From: Pseudobdellovibrionaceae bacterium | GTDB taxonomy: Bacteria > Bdellovibrionota > Bdellovibrionia > Bdellovibrionales > JAMPXM01 | DNA: 6,220 nucleotides | Reading direction: 5' to 3' | Assembly: GCA_022843085.1 (NCBI GenBank) | Contig: JALHOI010000205.1 | Location: 1-6,220 of the forward strand | In this document: one piece after another, positions 1 to 5,117 of the stretch | How positions within the stretch are numbered: the stretch's first letter is position 1 | Layout of the letters: every line of letters begins with the position of its first letter | Notes under the pieces: generated by a model | Told to the model about the DNA's origin: nothing | Database searches by the model: none | The model's input: only the letters and a program-made list of their open reading frames with translations | Made by a program: the position numbers and the translations under genes

Positions 1-423
1 ATTTTGTTTCTTGGACTTTTGGGGCAAGTCGCGTTGTTCGAATCAAACGGTCGGCGGTCGATGGCCGAGGCCCGTCGCCTCTTTCTGCGCGAACTGAAAG
101 GTTTGAATTGGGCCAGTCTCCACGACCTCGAATCGACCGTCCTGAATCAAAACATTCGACGCCTTCCGCCGGCTTTGTGCGACGCGATTTCACTTGAATC
201 AATCGTGACTGAAAGTCAGGGGCAACAAATCGACCGCATTGACCTGATTTCGCGTGAGCTTAAAGCTGCTCCTGGTCCACCGAGCGAATGGACAGACCAC
301 GAAACTGATTGGCTGGGACCGACCGAAGTCGTGATTCCTTGGTCTCTGTCACCGCGCAGGCTTCACATACTCGGCTGGATGAGAGACTCTCGCCGTCCTA
401 CGCGGTCACCGTCTAAACCTTAG
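1..423 (+). CDS. Hypothetical protein, C-terminal part (5'-truncated by window edge)
   Basis: The frame is open from base 1 and closes at TAG 421-423, giving about 140 residues of what is probably the C-terminal end of a longer protein. A TTG at base 4 could serve as a start, but there is no room to see a ribosome-binding site, so truncation is more likely. I do not recognise the family. The visible part has a hydrophobic/helical beginning (LGLLGQVALFE), an Arg-rich helix (RRSMAEARRLFLRELK), a mixed middle, a Trp-containing Pro-rich section (PPSEWTDHETDWLGPTEVVIPW) and a basic Ser/Pro/Arg tail (RRPTRSPSKP). No catalytic motif, signal peptide or clear membrane span is visible. Base composition resembles that of the downstream genes, so nothing points to recent transfer. 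A terminator lies about 150 bases downstream, so this gene is probably the end of a separate transcription unit. That it is coding is likely; its function is unknown. Confidence 0.55.
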   Translation: MLFLGLLGQVALFESNGRRSMAEARRLFLRELKGLNWASLHDLESTVLNQNIRRLPPALCDAISLESIVTESQGQQIDRIDLISRELKAAPGPPSEWTDHETDWLGPTEVVIPWSLSPRRLHILGWMRDSRRPTRSPSKP

Positions 424-576
424 ACATGTTAGAAACGATCCAGCAGCGTCGCCCTCACTCGCCGTGACCCTTATGGTTTCGCAGACTTAGCCTCGGTTCG
501 AGCAAGGTGTGGTGGGCGTTCTGCCTGTATCGGTCACTGGTATCGAGGTTGCTCTTATGAGAATCACCCCCTTTGA
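424..576 (+). other. Non-coding gap upstream of terminator; possible 3' UTR or small RNA
   Basis: No credible gene is visible between the upstream stop codon and the terminator. Several short perfect complements occur: GTGACC 464-469 with GGTCAC 532-537, CCTCG 491-495 with CGAGG 544-548, and GAGCAA 500-505 with TTGCTC 549-554. These pairings cross one another, so they are alternatives rather than one nested fold. No tRNA could be built, although TTCGAG at 497-502 resembles a T-loop, and no SRP RNA core motif was found. The terminator follows 150 bases of non-coding sequence, so a stable 3' UTR or an independent small RNA is possible. I found no convincing promoter. Confidence 0.25.
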
Positions 577-616
577 GCGGTCTGGCACCCCCCCCTAGCC
601 AGGCCGCTTTTTTTTT
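577..616 (+). terminator. Rho-independent terminator
   Basis: GCGGTCTGGC (577-586) pairs along its full length with GCCAGGCCGC (598-607), ten pairs including one G-T. The loop of 11 bases is almost pure C, and nine T residues follow (608-616). This is a canonical intrinsic terminator on the + strand. It should end transcripts from the upstream partial gene or the non-coding stretch, and it isolates the amidase transcription unit. On the opposite strand no T tract follows the hairpin, so it is unidirectional. Confidence 0.93.
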
Positions 617-675
617 GGACCGCTTCGCGACCTTCGCCCGTAGCGACAATGCGAGTTTCAACAAATACTTAGAGA

Positions 676-1521
676 ATGGATTTATCCACTAAACTGCGCA
701 GGTTTTTCGCGCAAGCTTCCATCGCTGTGTGTGCAGCGTCCCCTCTGGCCGTTCCAGCAGACTTCGCTTCTGCAAGTGGTCGGAAGATTATTCTTGATCC
801 CGGTCACGGCGGACAAGACACGGGGGCAAGTCACGGCTCGACAGTCGAAAGCGAGATTGCTCTTCAAATCTCTAAGCTCATCGAGGCCGAATTGGTGAAG
901 GCGGGACATGTCGTTGTTATGACGCGCTCAAAAGACGAAGCCGTCTCTCTCGAAAGGCGCGCGGCACTCGCGAACGAATCTAAAGGCGACCTTTTTGTCA
1001 GTATTCACCTGAACGCATCCACTGATCCACGCGCTGAGGGAAAAGAATTCTACTTTCAAAATCAGCTCGCTGTTGACGAAGCCGCTCTGTTTTTGGCGAA
1101 CCGAGAAAACCATGGGCTTGAAGAAGATCGAGTTCAGAAGGCTGGCTTGCGGGCGGCCGAAGCGGCACGGATTCCAGAGTTAAAAATTGCGAACAACGCA
1201 GTGAGAACAGATGTTCGAAATATTTTAGAAGACCTGGATCGCAATGTCCGAATTCGAGATTCAAGTGAGCTTGCAAAGTTTCTTTATAGAGAGTGGCAAA
1301 ATTCCGATGCTTCAAAGCTCACTCGATCTAGCTTACGCGGAATTCGACAAGCCCCCTTTTTTCTCGTTTCGAACGTTGCAATGCCATCGGTGCTCGTCGA
1401 AGTCGGTTTTCTCACAAACCCAAAAGAAAGTGCACGGCTAAAAAAACCCGACTACCAGTCTTCGATCGCGGTCTCGCTTGCAACAGGCATCGATCGTTTT
1501 TTTAAGCGCAACCAGCTCTAG
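676..1521 (+). CDS. N-acetylmuramoyl-L-alanine amidase, exported, zinc-dependent (Amidase_3 family)
   Basis: This enzyme cuts the amide bond between N-acetylmuramic acid and L-alanine in peptidoglycan and is expected to act in the periplasm, typically in daughter-cell separation or wall remodelling. The 281 residues begin with a probable signal peptide: basic KLRR, a hydrophobic stretch to about residue 26, and a likely cleavage site after ASA (about 31-33). The catalytic domain starts directly after it, with no AMIN or other wall-targeting domain. Family residues are visible: DPGHGG with H44, E58 and H111 (SIHLN) as expected zinc ligands, and E242 in VLVEVGFLTNP as the catalytic glutamate. 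About 100 residues of mostly helical sequence separate H111 from the APFFLV segment; in AmiB/AmiC-like enzymes this region holds an autoinhibitory helix displaced by EnvC/NlpD-type activators, so similar control is inferred here. ATG 676 is forced as the start because an in-frame TAG lies at 670-672 and no later start keeps the signal peptide. No Shine-Dalgarno is evident. It is the first gene after a terminator and is followed by rph after 32 bases. Confidence 0.93.
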   Translation: MDLSTKLRRFFAQASIAVCAASPLAVPADFASASGRKIILDPGHGGQDTGASHGSTVESEIALQISKLIEAELVKAGHVVVMTRSKDEAVSLERRAALANESKGDLFVSIHLNASTDPRAEGKEFYFQNQLAVDEAALFLANRENHGLEEDRVQKAGLRAAEAARIPELKIANNAVRTDVRNILEDLDRNVRIRDSSELAKFLYREWQNSDASKLTRSSLRGIRQAPFFLVSNVAMPSVLVEVGFLTNPKESARLKKPDYQSSIAVSLATGIDRFFKRNQL

Positions 1522-1530
1522 ACAGAGCTG
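1513..1530 (+). other. Hairpin spanning the amidase stop codon
   Basis: CAGCTC (1513-1518) is perfectly complementary to GAGCTG (1525-1530), with a six-base loop that contains the TAG stop. No T tract follows, so it is not an intrinsic terminator. It might stabilise an mRNA end or affect coupling to rph, but this is inference. Confidence 0.4.
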
Positions 1531-1553
1531 ATCGCCTCTCGTAGTGTGCGAGC

Positions 1554-2306
1554 ATGTCAAATTCAAAGCGTAGCGACGGCCGACTCTTCAATCAACTTCG
1601 CACGATCAAAATTACTCCGGGCTTTACCCAACATGCCGAGGGCTCAGCGCTCATCGAAATGGGCGACACTCGCGTTCTTTGTACCGCTTCAGTCGAACCC
1701 AGCCTTCCCAAGTGGTTGCAAGGAAGCGGCAAGGGCTGGGTCACCGCCGAGTACGGAATGCTGCCGCGCTCAACTCACACCCGAATCACCCGCGAGAAAG
1801 CAACCAATTCGGGCCGTAGCCAAGAAATTTCTCGGTTGATCGCTCGCTCGCTTCGCGCGGCCATCGACCTAAAAGCTCTCGGCGAACGCTCGATCACGGT
1901 CGATTGCGACGTTCTTCAAGCTGACGGCGGAACACGTACGGCCGCCATCACTGGTGGTTTCGTGGCACTGACACTCGCTGTGGCCAAGCTTAAACTCGCG
2001 GGACTCGTACCGGCTGCGGTAAATCCGATCACTCAATACGTCAGCGCCATCAGTGTGGGGGTTCAAGATGGAAGTCCCTTGTTAGATCTGAACTACGAAG
2101 AAGACTCGGCGATTGGCACCGATATGAATATCGTCATGACGGCCGACGGACGCTTCGTTGAAGTTCAAGGAACGGCCGAGTTGAATCCGTTCTCGCGCGA
2201 CGAACTCGGCCGTGTTCTCGATGTCGCGACATTGGGTTGCCGCCAGCTTTTCGAAGCTCAGGCGAAAATCGTTTCGCCGTACATGGCGATTAAACTAGAT
2301 CTTTAA
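1554..2306 (+). CDS. rph: Ribonuclease PH (tRNA nucleotidyltransferase)
   Basis: RNase PH is a phosphate-dependent 3'-5' exoribonuclease that trims the 3' ends of tRNA precursors and other stable RNAs, releasing nucleoside diphosphates; it works as a ring-shaped hexamer in the cytoplasm. The 250 residues are full length for the family. Visible signatures include the N-terminal KRSDGR start, GWVTAEYGMLPRSTHTR (61-77), GRSQEISRLIARSLRA (87-102, with the phosphate-site arginine R88), DCDVLQADGGTRTAAITGG (117-135) and LLDLNYEEDS (176-185), whose D178 and D184 match the catalytic aspartates of the E. coli enzyme. It ends with the usual conserved C-terminal helix. ATG 1554 is chosen because an in-frame TAG lies at 1542-1544 and the protein starts exactly where family members start; no good Shine-Dalgarno precedes it. 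It lies 32 bases after the amidase gene and 33 bases before rdgB, so an operon is likely. The rph-rdgB pairing is common in bacteria. Confidence 0.97.
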   Translation: MSNSKRSDGRLFNQLRTIKITPGFTQHAEGSALIEMGDTRVLCTASVEPSLPKWLQGSGKGWVTAEYGMLPRSTHTRITREKATNSGRSQEISRLIARSLRAAIDLKALGERSITVDCDVLQADGGTRTAAITGGFVALTLAVAKLKLAGLVPAAVNPITQYVSAISVGVQDGSPLLDLNYEEDSAIGTDMNIVMTADGRFVEVQGTAELNPFSRDELGRVLDVATLGCRQLFEAQAKIVSPYMAIKLDL

Positions 2307-2313
2307 AAAAACT

Positions 2314-2343
2314 GCCTGAGGTGCCATGAGGTATCAGAGATGA
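2314..2343 (+). promoter_or_regulatory. Duplicated Shine-Dalgarno and five-codon ORF at the rdgB start
   Basis: GCCTGAGGT (2314-2322) is followed at once by GCCATGAGGT (2323-2332), a near-perfect tandem copy. The second TGAGGT (2327-2332) is correctly placed to serve as the ribosome-binding site of rdgB, ATG 2340. The first copy (2317-2322) lies a few bases before ATG 2326, which opens a five-codon frame (MRYQR) closed by TGA 2341-2343, overlapping the rdgB start as ATGA. The rdgB binding site is well supported; translation of the mini-ORF is speculative. Confidence 0.5.
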
Positions 2344-2960
2344 ACAGTACAGAGCTTTGGATCGCAACGACAAATCGGGGTAAAGTTCTCGAATTCGAGA
2401 TGATATTAGAACCGCTGGTGAAAGCAGGCTTAAAGCTTCACACTCTGGCGGATCTCGACACCTACTACCCGCCCGAAGAGACGGGCCAAACGTTTCTCGA
2501 TAACGCGAGAATAAAAGCTCGATCAATGAAAGCGATGAAACCGGGCGCATGGATCGCAGCTGAAGATTCGGGGTTGATCGTAGAGGGCTTGAACGGGCTG
2601 CCGGGTGTCCATTCGGCTCGCTACGCGGGCCCGAAAGCTTCGGATTTCGAGAATCGAGCGAAGCTTCTAAAGATCATGGGCCTCAAAATGCTGTCGAATC
2701 GAAATGCCGCGTTTGTCTGCTCGATGGTTGTTTTCGATTCGGAGGGCACTGAACATCTCTTCGACGGACGACTTGAGGGCGTCATTCCAAAAGCTGAGGC
2801 CGGCAAAAATGGATTTGGCTACGACAGCGTATTCATCCCGCAAGGCGAGACGAAAACCCTTGCTGAGCTCGGCCTCGCTTTTAAAAACAAAGTTTCGCAT
2901 CGCGCGCGTGCCGTCGAACAACTGCAACGCCTTTTAGCAACGCGCATGGGGCTCGCTTAA
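2340..2960 (+). CDS. rdgB: dITP/XTP pyrophosphatase (non-canonical purine NTP pyrophosphatase, HAM1 family)
   Basis: The enzyme hydrolyses dITP, ITP, XTP and dXTP to the monophosphate plus pyrophosphate, keeping deaminated purines out of DNA and RNA; it is a cytoplasmic dimer that needs Mg2+. The 206 residues are of normal length. Signatures are in order: nucleotide-binding TTNRGK (10-15), EETGQTFLDNARIKA (46-60), AEDSGLIVEGLNGLPGVHSARYAG (74-97) with acidic metal/catalytic residues E75 and D76, GKNGFGYDSVFIP (155-167) and SHRARA (186-191), which contacts the base. The first motif reads TTNRGK, close to the usual TxNxxK. A Shine-Dalgarno TGAGGT lies 7 bases upstream of ATG 2340. It follows rph by 33 bases and precedes prs by 51 bases, with no terminator between, so co-transcription of these nucleotide and RNA housekeeping genes is likely. 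Confidence 0.97.
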   Translation: MNSTELWIATTNRGKVLEFEMILEPLVKAGLKLHTLADLDTYYPPEETGQTFLDNARIKARSMKAMKPGAWIAAEDSGLIVEGLNGLPGVHSARYAGPKASDFENRAKLLKIMGLKMLSNRNAAFVCSMVVFDSEGTEHLFDGRLEGVIPKAEAGKNGFGYDSVFIPQGETKTLAELGLAFKNKVSHRARAVEQLQRLLATRMGLA

Positions 2961-2993
2961 AAAGCCACGCTCTTCCTAGACATTTCCCGCTGT

Positions 2994-3011
2994 GGCGTCT
3001 AAAACGACGCC
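2994..3011 (+). promoter_or_regulatory. Hairpin abutting the prs start codon, with a competing alternative pairing
   Basis: GGCGTC (2994-2999) is perfectly complementary to GACGCC (3006-3011), with loop TAAAAC, and the 3' arm ends one base before ATG 3012. The space normally occupied by a Shine-Dalgarno is inside this hairpin and contains none. Part of the 5' arm can instead pair upstream: GCCAC 2964-2968 with GTGGC 2992-2996. The two folds are mutually exclusive. The pairings are seen directly; any control of prs translation is inference. Confidence 0.4.
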
Positions 3012-3956
3012 ATGCCCGGACTTAAAATTTTCTCTGGAACCTCGAATCGTCCATTTGCTGAAAAAGTGGCCGCGTCTGCCGGGGTCCAGCTCGGCTACTG
3101 CGAGATGAAACGGTTCGCCGACGGCGAAGTTCAAATCGAAATTCACGAATCTGTGCGCGGCGAAAGTGTGTTCGTCGTGCAGAGCACCTGCCCTCCCGTG
3201 AACGAATCGTATATGGAGCTCTTCTTAATCCTCGACGCTCTCAAACGCGCGTCGGCTCGGCAAATAACCGCGGTTCTTCCCTACTACGGGTATGCACGTC
3301 AGGATCGCAAAGTGGCTCCGCGTGCCCCCATTTCGGCAAAATGTATGGCTGACCTTTTGACGGCAGCAGGTGCGACGCGCGTCGTTTGCGTCGATCTTCA
3401 CGCGGCTCAAATTCAAGGCTTCTTCAACGTGCCGGTCGATCACTTGTTCGCTATTCCGACTCTAGCTCGTGCTTTTCGTGAGCAACACGGTATGGGCTCG
3501 GAATACGTCGCTGTTTCTCCGGACGCCGGCGGCGTCGAGCGCACCCGGGCCTTCGCAAAACGTATTGAGGCCTCGCTCGCGATTATCGACAAGCGCCGCA
3601 CGGGTCCTAACGAGGCGAAAGCGCTTCACTTGATCGGCGACGTGAAAGACAAAACGGCGATCATCGTTGACGATATGATCGACACGGCGGGCACCCTCAC
3701 CCAAGCGGTTGACGCGCTAATGAAAAACGGCGCACGTGCCGTCTTTGCGGCGGCCAGCCATGCGGTTTTGTCAGGACCGGCCATCACTAGGTTAATGGAA
3801 AGCCCGATCGAAAAAGTGATCGTCACCGACTCGATTCCACTCAGTGATAAAGCCCAGGCTTGCGGAAAAATCGAAATCATTTCTGTAGCTCCATTGGTTG
3901 CCGAAGCCATTCAACGCATCTATGGCAACGCTTCGGTCTCTTCGCTGTTCGAATAA
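3012..3956 (+). CDS. prs: Ribose-phosphate pyrophosphokinase (PRPP synthetase)
   Basis: PRPP synthetase transfers pyrophosphate from ATP to ribose 5-phosphate, giving PRPP for purine, pyrimidine, NAD, histidine and tryptophan synthesis; it is a cytoplasmic hexamer of the class I type. The 314 residues match the family length. Motifs in order: KRFADGEVQIEI (33-44), the ATP-site YYGYARQDRK (91-100), the metal/pyrophosphate segment DLHAAQIQGFF (128-138) with catalytic H130, SPDAGGVERTRAFAKR (169-184), the flexible-loop lysine K194 in DKRR, and the PRPP-binding loop VDDMIDTAGTL (219-229) with D220, D221 and D224. No key residue is missing. ATG 3012 is forced because TAA lies in frame at 3000-3002 and the next methionine is residue 32. 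There is no Shine-Dalgarno; a hairpin occupies that place. It lies 51 bases after rdgB and about 300 bases before rplY, the usual proteobacterial neighbour. Confidence 0.98.
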   Translation: MPGLKIFSGTSNRPFAEKVAASAGVQLGYCEMKRFADGEVQIEIHESVRGESVFVVQSTCPPVNESYMELFLILDALKRASARQITAVLPYYGYARQDRKVAPRAPISAKCMADLLTAAGATRVVCVDLHAAQIQGFFNVPVDHLFAIPTLARAFREQHGMGSEYVAVSPDAGGVERTRAFAKRIEASLAIIDKRRTGPNEAKALHLIGDVKDKTAIIVDDMIDTAGTLTQAVDALMKNGARAVFAAASHAVLSGPAITRLMESPIEKVIVTDSIPLSDKAQACGKIEIISVAPLVAEAIQRIYGNASVSSLFE

Positions 3957-4011
3957 GCGACCGTCAAGCTCATGATTTTACAGCACTTTTCAAGGTATCG
4001 CCTTGTCGGCC

Positions 4012-4120
4012 AGAGGGCTTGATGCCGCCGAACGACCCTCCATCTGCGTGTGGCGGGCCGCTCGAACTCCCATGCTCCGACTTGCCTTTTCCAGACGACC
4101 GTGGGAACTCTTGACCCTCT
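4012..4120 (+). other. Possible structured RNA (three-way junction) between prs and rplY
   Basis: The 297 bases between prs and rplY contain no supported gene. Within them AGAGGG (4012-4017) can pair with CCCTCT (4115-4120) to enclose two further perfect stems, CCGCC 4025-4029 with GGCGG 4052-4056 and TCCCATG 4068-4074 with CGTGGGA 4100-4106 (one G-T pair). All three are compatible as a three-way junction. An alternative pairing, GAGGG 4013-4017 with CCCTC 4036-4040, would break the closing stem. A small hairpin, CAAGG 3991-3995 with CCTTG 4001-4005, lies just before. I could not match it to tRNA, tmRNA, RNase P RNA, SRP RNA or, convincingly, 6S RNA. It may be an rplY leader, the prs 3' UTR, a small RNA, or chance pairing in GC-rich DNA. 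Confidence 0.3.
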
Positions 4121-4131
4121 AAAAATCCACC

Positions 4132-4215
4132 TTCGTCCGACCACGCGAAAAGCGGGCGAAACGTGCACCGGGCTCGGCGGATAGAGCGATCTCGCGATTT
4201 TGCATCTGCGAAATC
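4132..4215 (+). promoter_or_regulatory. Two strong hairpins in the rplY leader
   Basis: TTCGTCCG (4132-4139) pairs with CGGGCGAA (4153-4160), eight pairs including one G-T, around a 13-base loop. GATTTTGC (4196-4203) pairs with GCGAAATC (4208-4215), eight pairs including one G-T, around the tetraloop ATCT. The second hairpin ends 25 bases before the rplY ribosome-binding site. Neither is followed by a T tract, so they are not terminators. In some gammaproteobacteria L25 mRNA has a structured leader used for autoregulation; a similar role here is inference. No clear promoter was found in this gap. Confidence 0.35.
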
Positions 4216-4240
4216 ATGATTGCTGGGAAACGCCCCCGAA

Positions 4241-4253
4241 AGGATCAAGTACC
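4241..4253 (+). promoter_or_regulatory. Ribosome-binding site that fixes the rplY start
   Basis: AGGA at 4241-4244 lies nine bases upstream of ATG 4254. This supports ATG 4254 over the in-frame TTG at 4200, which would add 18 residues (HLRNHDCWETPPKGSST) unlike any L25 N-terminus. Confidence 0.75.
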
Positions 4254-4952
4254 ATGGCAGCAGGACCAAAGATCGAGATCGAAGTGACCGCACGCGAAAC
4301 CGGCAAACACGCCTCACGTACAAGCCGCACTCAAGGCAAAGTTCCCGGAGTGGTCTACGGACCGAAGGCAAAACCGCTCAATGTTTTGACCGACGAAAAA
4401 TTCCTCGCCAAGTACATGGGGCGCAAATACGAATCGACAATCTTCAATTTAAAATCGGCCGAAGCAGGTCTGAACGGAGTTTCGGTTCTTCTTCGAGACA
4501 TCCAGGTTCACCCACTCACTCGCCGCGCCGTTCACATCGATTTCTATGCTCTCGACATGAGTGCCAATATTCAAGTTAGCATCGCTCTTCGTTTCGACGG
4601 AAAACCCGTTGGTCTTTCTGAAGGCGGGGTTCTCGAACTCATCGTTCGAGAAATCGAGATCGAGTGTAAGCCAAACGAAATCCCAGACGTCATCGTGGTT
4701 GATGTTTCGGCGATGGGTGTCGGTGATGCGCTTCACGTTTCAGACGTGAAGGTACCGGCTGGGATGAAAGTCATGTCGATGTCGACTCTGACTCTCGCGA
4801 CAGTTTCAGTTCCAAAAGAAGAAGCCGCAGCTGAAGTCGCTCCTGCAGCTGCTGCAGCAGGTGCCGCTCCTGCCGCAGCCGCCGCCGCACCCGCCGCTGG
4901 TGGAAAAGCGGCTCCGGCCGCCGCCGCACCGGCCGCAGCGAAAAAGAAATAA
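4254..4952 (+). CDS. rplY: 50S ribosomal protein L25, long form (general stress protein CTC type)
   Basis: L25/CTC (TL5 in Thermus) binds 5S rRNA in the central protuberance of the large ribosomal subunit. The 232-residue product has the 5S-binding L25 domain at about 6-98, with RTQGKVPGVVYG (25-36) and VQVHPLTRRAVHIDFY (85-98... by family pattern IQVHPLTRRxxHIDFY), then the C-terminal TL5-type beta domain at about 106-188. A low-complexity tail from about 189 to 232 follows, almost all Ala and Pro with a few Gly, and ending in KKK. E. coli L25 has only the first domain (about 94 residues), so this is the long form seen in many other bacteria; the Ala/Pro tail is an addition of the kind seen in some deltaproteobacteria-like genomes. 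It lies in the usual prs-rplY-pth-ychF order but is set apart by a 297-base leader region upstream and a terminator downstream. Function is secure; the role of the tail is unknown. Confidence 0.97.
   Translation: MAAGPKIEIEVTARETGKHASRTSRTQGKVPGVVYGPKAKPLNVLTDEKFLAKYMGRKYESTIFNLKSAEAGLNGVSVLLRDIQVHPLTRRAVHIDFYALDMSANIQVSIALRFDGKPVGLSEGGVLELIVREIEIECKPNEIPDVIVVDVSAMGVGDALHVSDVKVPAGMKVMSMSTLTLATVSVPKEEAAAEVAPAAAAAGAAPAAAAAAPAAGGKAAPAAAAPAAAKKK
4878..4930 (+). repeat. 14-base direct repeat within the Ala/Pro tail of rplY
   Basis: GCCGCCGCCGCACC occurs at 4878-4891 and again at 4917-4930, offset by 39 bases (13 codons), so both copies read in the same frame. Short GCN runs surround them. This looks like local expansion by slippage or duplication in the low-complexity coding tail, not a mobile element. 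Confidence 0.7.
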
Positions 4953-4974
4953 TCGCTTTTTAAATGAAAGCGAT
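4952..4974 (+). other. Hairpin at the rplY stop codon
   Basis: ATCGCTTT (4952-4959) is perfectly complementary to AAAGCGAT (4967-4974) with loop TTAAATG. It begins at the last base of the TAA stop. It is not followed by a T tract; the true terminator is the next hairpin 12 bases on. It may protect the mRNA 3' end or be the remnant of a second terminator. Confidence 0.5.
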
Positions 4975-4986
4975 ATCTGCCGATCG

Positions 4987-5023
4987 AAAATGGCCGCGAG
5001 ATTTTTCTCCGGCCATTTTTTTT
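4987..5023 (+). terminator. Rho-independent terminator of rplY
   Basis: AAAATGGCCG (4987-4996) pairs perfectly with CGGCCATTTT (5010-5019). Inside it, after a single bulged C, GAGA (4998-5001) pairs with TCTC (5006-5009) around TTTT. Eight T residues (5016-5023) run from within the stem. This is a strong intrinsic terminator that separates prs/rplY from pth/ychF. A third copy of the arm, AATGGCC at 5024-5030, follows and could pair with GGCCATT 5011-5017 instead. Confidence 0.92.
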
Positions 5024-5078
5024 AATGGCCTTACTTTGTTAGAGAGACCCGCTCATCGCGTTTGAAACTCAGGGCATC

Positions 5079-5117
5079 ATGTCAGCAAACACTTTAGGTC
5101 GTTACACATGTTTTTAA
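5079..5117 (+). CDS. Possible 12-residue leader ORF overlapping the pth start
   Basis: ATG 5079 opens a short frame (MSANTLGRYTCF) closed by TAA 5115-5117, so it runs through the pth start codon (5108-5110) in another frame and overlaps pth by ten bases. AGGG at 5071-5074 lies four bases before it, a rather close but possible ribosome-binding site. pth has its own AGG at 5096-5098, inside this short frame. Translation is unproven and the frame could be chance; if real it could couple or limit pth translation. Confidence 0.25.
   Translation: MSANTLGRYTCF

Noticed and set aside
497..520. tRNA suggested by TTCGAG near 497
   Set aside because: The flanking bases do not form a 5-bp T stem and no matching acceptor or anticodon arms were found.
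615..650. Sigma-70 promoter for the amidase (TTGGAC as -35)
   Set aside because: No -10-like hexamer at suitable spacing; the nearest AT-rich hexamers are too far away.
455..664. 69-codon minus-strand ORF
   Set aside because: It runs through the + strand terminator and its product is a low-complexity basic sequence with no recognisable motif or ribosome-binding site.
1546..1839. 97-codon + strand ORF overlapping the start of rph
   Set aside because: It lies out of frame inside rph, whose reading frame is clearly conserved.
3991..4005. CAAGG/CCTTG hairpin as a prs terminator
   Set aside because: The stem is only five pairs and no T tract follows on either strand.
4012..4120. tRNA, SRP RNA or 6S RNA in the prs-rplY gap
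   Set aside because: No T-arm, anticodon stem or acceptor stem of proper size, no SRP core motif, and only loose resemblance (a GGCGGCATC-like segment on the minus strand) to the 6S 3' end.
3970..4371. 133-codon minus-strand ORF covering the prs-rplY gap
   Set aside because: It overlaps the conserved N-terminus of rplY antisense, is Arg/Ser-rich like a random GC-rich frame, and shows no domain.
5031..5107. Sigma-70 promoter for pth (TTGTTA or TTGAAA as -35)
   Set aside because: No acceptable -10 element at 16-18 bases; a promoter must exist after the terminator, but I cannot place it.
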